DNA of 5,722 nucleotides, from contig JAKSCP010000262.1 in assembly GCA_022360535.1 (NCBI GenBank), forward strand, positions 1 to 5,722, in the 5' to 3' direction. This DNA is from Pseudomonadales bacterium. GTDB lineage: Bacteria; Pseudomonadota; Gammaproteobacteria; Pseudomonadales; Pseudohongiellaceae. A program made the translations under genes and the position numbers. Shown piece after piece: positions 1 to 5,619 of the stretch (positions are counted from its first letter, which is position 1; every line of letters begins with the position of its first letter). The notes beneath the pieces were generated by a model. That model made no database searches. It was not told the DNA's origin and saw nothing but the letters and a program-made list of their open reading frames with translations.

Positions 1-90
1 ATGACCGTGGTTTACTTCGCCTACTTCTTTGCTATGCCCTGGTATACCCGCGCTGAGAAGACCACGACTCCTCCTGAGCGTGTCACCGGT
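1..90 (+). other. Cytochrome b C-terminal tail fused in frame to cytochrome c1
   Basis: The first 29 or so codons encode an aromatic membrane segment (VVYFAYFFAMPWYT) followed by a basic, proline-containing tail ending PPERVT. This matches my recollection of the end of bacterial cytochrome b (last transmembrane helix, then an MPWY and P-x-ERVT motif). No stop follows; the frame continues straight into the c1 signal segment. In most gammaproteobacteria petB and petC are separate genes. In Bradyrhizobium fbcH the two are one polyprotein, cut at the internal c1 signal peptide. The upstream part of cytochrome b lies outside the window, so the fusion cannot be fully shown here. Confidence 0.7.
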
Positions 91-858
91 CGCTGGATCA
101 GCATTCCACAATTGATCGGCAGTCTGGTGCTGTTGTTCCTGCTGGTGTTTATCCCAATGATGTTGGTATCCAGCAGTGCGGAAGCAGCTTCCGCAGGTAA
201 TCTCGATTTAGAGCATGTCGAGACTGACTTCGATGACAAGGCGTCATTGCAGCGGGGGTTCCGTACCTACATGAATTACTGCGTGAGCTGTCATGAGTTA
301 GGTTACGCTCGCTACGAACGTACAGCTGATGATCTGGAAATCGACCATGAGTTGGTCTTGGCAAATTTGGTTTTTGATGACGCATTGATTGGCGATCTCA
401 TCGAAAACAACATGTCAGAGGAAAATGCGGAAAGCTGGTTCGCAGCAGTGCCACCGGACCTCACCCTCGCTGGTCGCGTTCACAGTGCCGATTGGCTCTA
501 TACCTATCTCAAGTCTTTCTACAATGATGACAGTCGTATGTTTGGTGCAAACAATAAACTGTTCGCAAATGTAGCTATGCCCAATGTACTGCATTCACTG
601 CAGGGCGATGTGACCTGCGATGATCACGGTACAGGCGATCCAACTCAATGTGACTTGCACCATGTTGAAGGCACTGGGTCATTGAGCCCTGAAGAGTTTG
701 ATAACGTGATAGCGGATCTGGTGAATTTCATGTACTACATTGGTGAGCCAGTGCGCGCGCGCAGACAGGAAATTGGAATCTGGGTGCTGGCGTTTCTCGC
801 CGTGTTGTACATCCTCGCTGCGTTAATGGGAAGAGAGTTCTCCAAGGACTATCACTAG
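1..858 (+). CDS. petC: Cytochrome c1 of the bc1 complex, 5'-partial, apparently the C-terminal part of a fused cytochrome b-c1 gene
   Basis: Membrane-anchored c-type haem subunit of ubiquinol:cytochrome c oxidoreductase (complex III). It carries electrons from the Rieske protein to soluble cytochrome c on the periplasmic side. Counting from the first visible Met: residues 1-29 resemble the cytochrome b C-terminus (next entry). Residues 36-56 are a hydrophobic signal segment ending in an AEA signal-peptidase-like site near 60-62. The haem site CVSCH is at 94-98, PPDLT at 151-155, and the axial Met in MPNVL at 193. A cysteine pair (C206, C217) is probably a disulfide. The C-terminal anchor helix is about 259-277, followed by a basic tail. 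All features expected of cytochrome c1 are present. No ATG or GTG in this frame precedes the signal segment after the cytochrome b tail, so the natural start is probably upstream of the window. sspA begins 63 bp downstream. The c1 identity is very secure; the fusion is inferred. Confidence 0.95.
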   Translation: MTVVYFAYFFAMPWYTRAEKTTTPPERVTGRWISIPQLIGSLVLLFLLVFIPMMLVSSSAEAASAGNLDLEHVETDFDDKASLQRGFRTYMNYCVSCHELGYARYERTADDLEIDHELVLANLVFDDALIGDLIENNMSEENAESWFAAVPPDLTLAGRVHSADWLYTYLKSFYNDDSRMFGANNKLFANVAMPNVLHSLQGDVTCDDHGTGDPTQCDLHHVEGTGSLSPEEFDNVIADLVNFMYYIGEPVRARRQEIGIWVLAFLAVLYILAALMGREFSKDYH

Positions 859-910
859 GTTTGCAGATAGATTCGTAGAACTGCAACAGACTAATAATTA
901 GAGAGATTTA

Positions 911-917
911 GAGGAAG
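911..917 (+). promoter_or_regulatory. Ribosome binding site of sspA
   Basis: GAGGAAG lies 4 nt before the ATG at 922. It is a good Shine-Dalgarno match, and it selects this ATG over the in-frame ATG at 949. Confidence 0.7.
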
Positions 918-921
918 TAAT

Positions 922-1554
922 ATGGGTGTGGTCGCCAAAAGATCGTCGATGACTTTTTATTCGGATGGAACCAGTCACTATAGTCATCGAGTACGCATCG
1001 TCCTGGCCGAAAAGGGCGTGACAGTGGAGACCATTGATGTAGATCCGGATACCAAACCGGAAGATCTGGCATCGCTCAATCCCTATAACACGCTTCCTAC
1101 CTTGGTTGATCGAGATCTCGTGCTTTATGAAGCGGATATCATGATGGAGTACCTGGACGAGAGATTTCCTCATCCGCCGTTATTCCCAGTGTATCCTGTT
1201 GCCCGGGCGCAGAGCCGATTGTGGATTTATCGCATCAAGAAAGACTGGTGCACTCTGGTCGATACAATCATGGCTGGTGATGGTACGCCTTCTCAATTGG
1301 AGAAGATGCGCAAAGAGTTGCGAGAGAGTTTGATCTCCATCGCTCCAATTTTCGCGGAGAAGCCATTCTTCATGAGTGACGAGTTCACTATTGTCGACTG
1401 TTGTGTGGCGCCTATCCTATGGCGCCTTCCGGCGATGAAGATTGATCTTGGCAAGGGCAAGACAGTTAAACCACTCGTCGAGTATCGTGACCGCCTGTTC
1501 GCCAGAGATTCTGTGATGGCGAGTTTTTCGGAACAAGAAAAAGAAATGGTATAA
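922..1554 (+). CDS. sspA: Stringent starvation protein A (RNA polymerase-associated, GST fold)
   Basis: SspA binds RNA polymerase holoenzyme and changes promoter use during starvation, acid stress and, in several pathogens, virulence gene expression. It has a glutathione S-transferase fold but is not regarded as a GST enzyme. The 210-residue product matches the usual length (E. coli about 212). The N-terminal thioredoxin-like domain (about 9-85) holds the family signature SHRVRIVLAEKG at 21-32 and NPYNTLPTLVDR at 53-64. It is followed by the near-invariant MEYLDERFPHPPLFPVYPVA stretch at about 75-94. The PHPP at 83-86 corresponds to the surface pocket needed for RNA polymerase contact in E. 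coli SspA. The C-terminal helical domain includes DEFTIVDCCVAPILWRLP at 153-170. It is followed by sspB after 42 bp, the conserved pairing. It may be co-transcribed with petC, since I see no convincing terminator or promoter in the 63-bp gap. Confidence 0.97.
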   Translation: MGVVAKRSSMTFYSDGTSHYSHRVRIVLAEKGVTVETIDVDPDTKPEDLASLNPYNTLPTLVDRDLVLYEADIMMEYLDERFPHPPLFPVYPVARAQSRLWIYRIKKDWCTLVDTIMAGDGTPSQLEKMRKELRESLISIAPIFAEKPFFMSDEFTIVDCCVAPILWRLPAMKIDLGKGKTVKPLVEYRDRLFARDSVMASFSEQEKEMV

Positions 1555-1567
1555 CGCTAGCGTTATA
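1550..1567. repeat. 18-bp perfect palindrome spanning the sspA stop codon
   Basis: TATAACGCTAGCGTTATA reads identically on both strands and includes the sspA TAA at 1552-1554. In RNA it could form a 7-bp stem with a CUAG loop. No T-run follows, so it is not a typical intrinsic terminator. It could be a protein-binding operator ahead of sspB or an mRNA processing/stability hairpin. The symmetry is seen directly; a function is inference. Confidence 0.5.
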
Positions 1568-1596
1568 TTCGAACTCCCGCTGTCGGTGTAATCATC

Positions 1597-2034
1597 ATGA
1601 CCATGACTTCGAGCCGACCCTACATAATACGTGCTCTCTATGAATGGATAGTAGAGAACGACTGCACGCCTTACATATTGGTTAATGCGTATGAAGATGG
1701 AGTGGAAGTTCCTCAAGAGCACGTCAAAGATGGTCAGATTATTCTGAACATTTCGCCAGTTGCGGTGCAGGATCTCAATCTTGCCGACGAAAGTATTGAT
1801 TTCGAAGGGAGGTTTGCGGGTATCCCCAAACGTGTGCTGGTGCCAATGCCCGCTATTCTCGGTATCTATGCCAAGGAAAATGGCCAGGGAATGATCTTCG
1901 ACCCGGAGGTTTCACCCCCTGAGCCTCCCACTCCCGATGGTGGAGATACACCGACTCCGACAAAACCAGATCCAATGCCGGGTCCTGGAAACAAAGGCGG
2001 GGGCAAAAAGCCCCCGCTAAGATTAGTGAAGTGA
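1597..2034 (+). CDS. sspB: SspB, ClpXP protease specificity-enhancing factor
   Basis: Cytoplasmic dimeric adaptor that binds the ssrA tag on stalled-ribosome products and delivers them to ClpXP. The tag-binding domain is about residues 6-103. It includes RPYIIRALYEW at 7-17, the DGQIILNISP stretch at 45-54, FAGIPKRVLVP at 73-83 and the ending IYAKENGQGMIFDPE at 90-104. A flexible linker of about 35 residues follows, then the C-terminal ClpX-binding (XB) peptide LRLVK at 141-145, close to LRVVK of E. coli. The linker is rich in Pro, Gly and Thr and is shorter than the acidic linker of E. coli SspB; the whole protein is 145 residues against about 165. The Shine-Dalgarno is weak (GGTG near 1585), and ATG codons at 1597 and 1603 are both possible starts. 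It converges on dolP with 11 bp between stop codons. Confidence 0.96.
   Translation: MTMTSSRPYIIRALYEWIVENDCTPYILVNAYEDGVEVPQEHVKDGQIILNISPVAVQDLNLADESIDFEGRFAGIPKRVLVPMPAILGIYAKENGQGMIFDPEVSPPEPPTPDGGDTPTPTKPDPMPGPGNKGGGKKPPLRLVK
1989..2017 (-). terminator. Candidate intrinsic terminator of the leftward gmhA-dolP transcript, inside the 3' end of sspB
   Basis: A perfect 8-bp GC inverted repeat (GCGGGGGC at 1997-2004, GCCCCCGC at 2010-2017) has a 5-nt loop. Read leftward, the stem is followed by CTTTGTTT, a moderate U-tract, and lies about 30 nt past the dolP stop. Read rightward, the stem is followed by TAAGATTAG, with no T-run, so it fits the minus strand better. It lies within sspB codons for GGGKKPP, just before the XB peptide. 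The interrupted T-tract lowers confidence. Confidence 0.5.
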
Positions 2035-2045
2035 GAGTCGTTGAG

Positions 2046-2621
2046 CTAGTTTATATACTCAAAGACTTTTACCACTCGCTGAACTCCGGAAACATTGCTT
2101 GCAACGTTAGCAGCATTGTCACCTTCAACCTGGCTAATTAGTCCCATCAAATACACTGTGCCGTTTTCGGCGATGATCTTAACCTGATCGGAAGGAACAT
2201 CGCGATTCGTCAGCATACGTGTTCGAACCTTGGTGGCTATCCAGGTATCGTTGCTCCGTGATAAGAAACTTGTTTTTCCGGAGACTTCCAATTCATTATG
2301 TATGCGCTTGATTTTTGTGCTGGCTTGGCTGGCGATCTCGGTGGCCCGTCTCTTTAACGCTTCGGATTCAACCTGTCCGATGAGCAAGACAACGCCATTG
2401 TGGCTAACCGCTGAAATGTTGGCATTCTTCAGGCTGGGTTCTTGTGACTTAATGTTCACAACAACTTTGGTTTCTATGATTTCATCCTCAACGACTGCGC
2501 CAGTAGTGCGCTCGGTTGGATCTTCCTGTATGCCCTGATCACCGGTAGTTTCAACTAGAATTGCGGTGCATGAGGACATTGCGAGAGTTAACAGAAGCAA
2601 CAAAGGCAATCTGATATTCAT
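2046..2621 (-). CDS. dolP: DolP (YraP) outer-membrane lipoprotein with two BON domains
   Basis: In E. coli, DolP is an outer-membrane lipoprotein that binds anionic phospholipid, gathers at division sites and supports envelope integrity and amidase control. The 191-residue product begins with a short basic N-region (MNIR), a leucine-rich core and a lipobox-like MSSC with Cys at 18. Met at -3 is a slightly unusual lipobox residue. Thr follows the Cys, so there is no Asp retention signal and outer-membrane sorting is expected. Two BON domains follow at about 46-113 and 125-191. Each has the pattern I/V-x-x-K-V followed by a strand of the type NGVVLLIGQV (75-84) or NGTVYLMGLI (153-162). Length matches E. 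coli DolP (about 191). Its ATG overlaps the gmhA stop (ATGA), implying translational coupling, and it has a strong Shine-Dalgarno. It is the last gene of the leftward block. Confidence 0.93.
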   Translation of the reverse strand: MNIRLPLLLLLTLAMSSCTAILVETTGDQGIQEDPTERTTGAVVEDEIIETKVVVNIKSQEPSLKNANISAVSHNGVVLLIGQVESEALKRRATEIASQASTKIKRIHNELEVSGKTSFLSRSNDTWIATKVRTRMLTNRDVPSDQVKIIAENGTVYLMGLISQVEGDNAANVASNVSGVQRVVKVFEYIN

Positions 2622-3214
2622 GCGTCATCTCCTCCAAAAAGTTTGGTATCAATAAAGTCACAAAGACAATGAATTACTACTAAATGTACTTCCTGAATGC
2701 GGGCAGTGCGCTCCGCGGGTACTCTAATCTCGACATCGTCATTGGTTAACAGTGGCGCTATCTTGCCACCGTCCCGTCCAGTTAATGCAACGACAGTCAT
2801 ATCGCGGTCATGGGCTGCAGTAATCGCTGTCATGACATTCGCGGAGTTGCCACTGGTTGAAATGGCTAACAAGACATCGCCAGCCTGGCCCAATGCGGAA
2901 ACCTGCTTGGAAAAAATCTCGTTATAGTCATAGTCATTGGCGATGGCTGTCAGAGTGGAGCTGTCTGTGGTGATCGCCACGGCAGGTAATCCAGGACGTT
3001 CTTTTTCAAATCGATTTAATAGTTCGGCAGAAAAATGCTGAGCATCACCTGCCGAGCCACCATTGCCGCAACTAAGGATTTTTCCTTCTTGCAGCAGGCA
3101 GTTCACCATGCTGTCACCAGCTAAATGCACCGGCTCCACGAGCTCCGCTGCTGATTTTTGTTTGGTTTCAATACTCTCGACAAAGTGTCCGAGTATTCTA
3201 TCCTGTAAGTCCAT
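2618..3214 (-). CDS. gmhA: SIS-domain phosphoheptose isomerase (GmhA), at the position of E. coli diaA
   Basis: GmhA converts sedoheptulose 7-phosphate to D-glycero-D-manno-heptose 7-phosphate, the first step toward the heptose of the LPS inner core. The E. coli paralogue at this locus, DiaA, instead binds DnaA and promotes replication initiation. The 198-residue protein is a single SIS domain. It has the sugar-phosphate loop CGNGGSAGDAQHF at 49-61, AITTDSSTLTAIAND at 80-94 and a second loop STSGNSANV at 119-127. The near-C-terminal helix carries RIQEVHLVVIHCLCD at 172-186. Aligned by eye to E. coli GmhA, the metal/active-site residues H61, E65, Q172 and H180 correspond to H60, E64, Q174 and H182 here, all present. 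In E. coli DiaA, as I recall it, the E and last H positions are altered. The sequence is also close to Pseudomonas GmhA. The Shine-Dalgarno is weak, but the start fits the family N-terminus. A DiaA-like role cannot be excluded. Confidence 0.88.
   Translation of the reverse strand: MDLQDRILGHFVESIETKQKSAAELVEPVHLAGDSMVNCLLQEGKILSCGNGGSAGDAQHFSAELLNRFEKERPGLPAVAITTDSSTLTAIANDYDYNEIFSKQVSALGQAGDVLLAISTSGNSANVMTAITAAHDRDMTVVALTGRDGGKIAPLLTNDDVEIRVPAERTARIQEVHLVVIHCLCDFIDTKLFGGDDA
2629..2635 (-). promoter_or_regulatory. Ribosome binding site of dolP, within the end of gmhA
   Basis: On the minus strand GGAGGAG stands 7 nt before the dolP ATG, a near-perfect anti-Shine-Dalgarno match. It doubles as Gly-Gly codons at the gmhA C-terminus and fixes the dolP start. 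Just upstream, CCAAA and TTTGG (2634-2646 on the plus strand) could pair in a small hairpin touching the edge of this site. Confidence 0.7.
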
Positions 3215-3314
3215 CTTCTAACTGCTTATTCCCAAGGGTGTGGTCTCTGGTATATCGGCAGAATCGCTAGCAAAGTTACCTCTTAATGCAGCATTTCAGC
3301 CACAGATATTCTTC

Positions 3315-3343
3315 ATAGACAGAGATTTAGTAGGGAAAGTTTC
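3315..3343 (-). promoter_or_regulatory. Candidate sigma-E (RpoE/AlgU)-type promoter for gmhA-dolP
   Basis: On the minus strand, GAAACTT (3343-3337) is followed after 16 nt by GTCTAT (3320-3315). The extracytoplasmic sigma-E consensus is roughly GGAACTT, 15-17 nt, then GTCTAA or TCAAA; the core AAC and TC are present at correct spacing. The -35 overlaps the yraN stop codon. Transcription would start near 3308, leaving a leader of about 95 nt before gmhA. E. coli dolP (yraP) is a known sigma-E regulon member, which fits. I found no good sigma-70 promoter elsewhere in the 127-bp gap. Matched by eye only. Confidence 0.4.
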
Positions 3344-3806
3344 AAAGAAAGGCATTTTTAATCCAATGGATTTGCTCTCCATCATTCTTATCAGCTTGTA
3401 TGGCTACCACATCGAACCGGCAACTTTGATGCTGATACTCCCTATGTTTCTGCAAGTACATTGCGGCCGCGCGTTTAATGCGAGCTTGCTTGACTGAGGT
3501 CACCGAAGCCTGGGCAGATCCAAATTCGGCGCGTGTTCTGTATCTAACTTCAACGAATACAAGCTGCTCAGGTAAAAACCTCCCGATTAAGTCAATCTCC
3601 CCGACTTTGCAATTGTAGTTTCGCTCTATTAGTTTAAATCCGGATTTCCGCAAATACCTTAGAGCTTTGGATTCCTGAACCTGACCTTGCTGACGACTAG
3701 AGAGGCGGTTAGTGAGATGACGAAAGAAAGGTGAAGGCAAATGACGATTGAAAAACAGCTTAGTCGCTGCTGCTAGCAGAAACGGCTTGCTCTTCGGCTT
3801 GACCAT
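3342..3806 (-). CDS. yraN: YraN / UPF0102 family protein with endonuclease-like fold
   Basis: A widespread bacterial family of unproven function, commonly encoded next to lpoA and diaA/gmhA. The fold resembles Holliday-junction-resolvase and restriction endonuclease cores. Conserved elements are GQ-x-x-E at 41-45, the RNY...GEIDLI segment at 62-74 with E70 and D72, FVEVRYR at 84-90 (E86), SVTSVKQARI at 101-110, RFDVVAI at 130-136 and the ending WIKNAF at 148-153. The acidic set E45, E70/D72 and E86 matches the expected nuclease-like site. From the ATG at 3806 the product is 154 residues, about 25-30 longer than typical members, because of a basic, aromatic N-terminal extension (1-35). It overlaps the end of lpoA by 47 bp. 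The start is uncertain: no other in-frame ATG precedes the core, and a TTG at codon 23 is an alternative. No clear Shine-Dalgarno is visible. Confidence 0.9.
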   Translation of the reverse strand: MVKPKSKPFLLAAATKLFFNRHLPSPFFRHLTNRLSSRQQGQVQESKALRYLRKSGFKLIERNYNCKVGEIDLIGRFLPEQLVFVEVRYRTRAEFGSAQASVTSVKQARIKRAAAMYLQKHREYQHQSCRFDVVAIQADKNDGEQIHWIKNAFL

Positions 3807-5619
3807 TCACGAATCGGGCGACCCTCAAGCTGCGATGAATGCTTTGATTCGGTGCCATAGTGAGTACACCGGTAGCACCGGGTACTTGCAGGAGATTGCC
3901 TTCCGCGAGCTGTTGAAGCCGCGCGTACAGGCGAAAACTATCCACACCCAGTGCGCGTAATCGTTGCAGTGGTCCGCTAGCTGAGCGCAAGTTGTCATTC
4001 ACAGCTTCTTTCAAAGTGCCGGAAGGCTCTAAAATCCAAGGTGCGTCTGCAAACCAGATGCCGTTGAGATCGCGATCTTCATTGGGATTCCTCACGCCTT
4101 CGTAGATAGAAGGCATGGAATACACAGGCACATTCTCTGCAAAATAAAATGCCAGGGTAGGTTTGATGAGACGGCCCTGTCTTGGATTGGCAATCAGAAA
4201 TATGAAGTCGATGTCTTGCCTTCTCCGCGGAGTGAACTCAATTGAATTTCGTGGCAGGAGGTCCAGGATTCGTTCCGCTCTGGTTTCACTTGAGTCTACA
4301 GCCATCAGTCGCTTTACAGTCTCCGAATAGTCGGTGGTATCGGTAAAGTCCGTAGTTGAGACAATGTTGCCACCACGCTGTTCCCAGTTACGGGAAAACT
4401 CATTGCGTAAGCGAAGGTAATCTGCGCTGGCTGGAGTAAACAGTGCAACGTTGCGATGACCAGCCTGCCAGGCGAGATTTGCCAGTTGTGCGATTTCATC
4501 TTCTGGTGCCAGACCAAACTGATAGAGATTCTCTGGCACGCTTTGCCCCGGATCCAGATAATTGAGCGCTAAGGTCGTTACCGGCAGGGCTTGTCTGGCG
4601 CTAAGCTGATTGACCAGGTCTTTATTCAGCGGGCCGATAATCAAGTCTGCTTGCGCTGCTACTGCCTGGTCGTAAACTGAAAACACGTCGTTTACATCGC
4701 TGCTGTCGAATACAGTGACTCGTGGCACTTCGCGGGTTGAATCCAGGGCTTGATAGTAGGCACTGAAAAAACCTTCCTGAATAGTCAGTCCGCTCTGTTG
4801 TTGAGTTGGGAGTATTAGTGCGATGTGGCGTGGTCTGGAGCTCCAGACTGATTGCAGCTCAGCCAGGGCTTGCGGTAAACGATTGGATGCCGAATGGCTG
4901 GACCAAACCCGCTGCCATTGAGCGATGGCATCAAGCTGACTACGGATACTGAATTCAGCGGTCCGATAGACCCGTTCCAGTTCGATCCAGCCACGTAACT
5001 CGTAGCTGGCTGCGCTGTCCGCCAGGTTTTGCAGTGCGGGGTCAGCTATTTGTTGCAATGATCGCCAGGCACGGTCAAATACATCGCTTTCAAGGCGTGA
5101 TGAAAAGTAAGGTGTTACTTCTGTGTAGGCCCTAAGTGCTGATATGTGTTGGTTTTGATCTTGGTAATAATCGCCAAGCAGCTTGAAAGTGGCTGCGCCA
5201 TCGGCTGTCGAGTTATCAGCACCCGCCGTGAGATTTCCTGTTAACCAACGCATGGCCGCCGCCATGTCGCCGCTGGCTCTGGCTATCCTGGCCTGCGCCA
5301 TGGCGTAACGCAGCCGAACGGAGGCGGCCTGAGACTCTATGTCCTCGATTCGTTGTAGGGTATTTGCTGCGTCACGAATTAACTCCTCCGCCAGGAATTC
5401 CTCGGCAGCCTGTATGAAAAGTGTGGCCGATCTGAAGCCAGAACTGGCTTCTGCCTGACGTACCAGGGTGCGTATCTCTGCAGCAGGGGATAATGGAATC
5501 TCTGATAGCTCAGGTTCGGGAGTTTCTACACTGCTGCCACAGGCAGCAATGACTACACACAGCGCCGCAAGCCAGGATTGCCGCTGAAGTGCGAAGTGAA
5601 ATTTTGCTTGATTATTCAT
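3760..5619 (-). CDS. lpoA: LpoA, outer-membrane lipoprotein activator of penicillin-binding protein 1A
   Basis: In E. coli, LpoA reaches from the outer membrane to stimulate the transpeptidase activity of PBP1A during peptidoglycan synthesis. I start it at the ATG at 5619 (619 residues). This gives a proper lipoprotein signal: an N-region with Lys and Arg, a hydrophobic stretch LAALCVVIAAC and the lipidated Cys at 27. Gly follows that Cys, consistent with outer-membrane sorting. An in-frame ATG at 5703 would add 28 residues and bury the signal. After a Pro/Glu-rich linker, a helical TPR-like domain covers about 45-260. A type 1 periplasmic-binding-protein fold then covers about 264-575. It begins RHIALILPT and includes ADLIIGPL, HRNVALFTP, DIDFIFLIANPRQGRLIKP and PVYSMPSIYEG. 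E. coli LpoA is about 678 residues, so this one is slightly short, mainly in the N-terminal half. It is first in the leftward block and overlaps yraN by 47 bp. The Shine-Dalgarno is weak. Confidence 0.93.
   Translation of the reverse strand: MNNQAKFHFALQRQSWLAALCVVIAACGSSVETPEPELSEIPLSPAAEIRTLVRQAEASSGFRSATLFIQAAEEFLAEELIRDAANTLQRIEDIESQAASVRLRYAMAQARIARASGDMAAAMRWLTGNLTAGADNSTADGAATFKLLGDYYQDQNQHISALRAYTEVTPYFSSRLESDVFDRAWRSLQQIADPALQNLADSAASYELRGWIELERVYRTAEFSIRSQLDAIAQWQRVWSSHSASNRLPQALAELQSVWSSRPRHIALILPTQQQSGLTIQEGFFSAYYQALDSTREVPRVTVFDSSDVNDVFSVYDQAVAAQADLIIGPLNKDLVNQLSARQALPVTTLALNYLDPGQSVPENLYQFGLAPEDEIAQLANLAWQAGHRNVALFTPASADYLRLRNEFSRNWEQRGGNIVSTTDFTDTTDYSETVKRLMAVDSSETRAERILDLLPRNSIEFTPRRRQDIDFIFLIANPRQGRLIKPTLAFYFAENVPVYSMPSIYEGVRNPNEDRDLNGIWFADAPWILEPSGTLKEAVNDNLRSASGPLQRLRALGVDSFRLYARLQQLAEGNLLQVPGATGVLTMAPNQSIHRSLRVARFVNGQAEEQAVSASSSD

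Noticed and set aside
1..3. ATG at position 1 as the genuine start of petC
   Set aside because: The 29 residues after it look like the cytochrome b C-terminus, and a c1 precursor normally opens directly with its signal peptide. It is more likely an internal Met of a longer frame. I cannot see upstream to prove this.
861..886. Inverted repeat TTGCAG / CTGCAA between petC and sspA as terminator or promoter
   Set aside because: Only 6-bp arms with a 14-nt loop, no T-run after it, and no acceptable -10 at the right distance from TTGCAG.
3240..3497. Plus-strand open frame across the yraN-gmhA gap and yraN end
   Set aside because: It lies mostly antisense to yraN, has no Shine-Dalgarno and no recognisable family features. 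It is a shadow frame.
1557..3981. Four GCTAGC hexamers (1556-1561, 3266-3271, 3772-3777, 3976-3981) as a recurring regulatory motif
   Set aside because: Between one and two are expected by chance in this length. Apart from the long palindrome, the flanks share no further sequence, and two copies lie in coding sequence.
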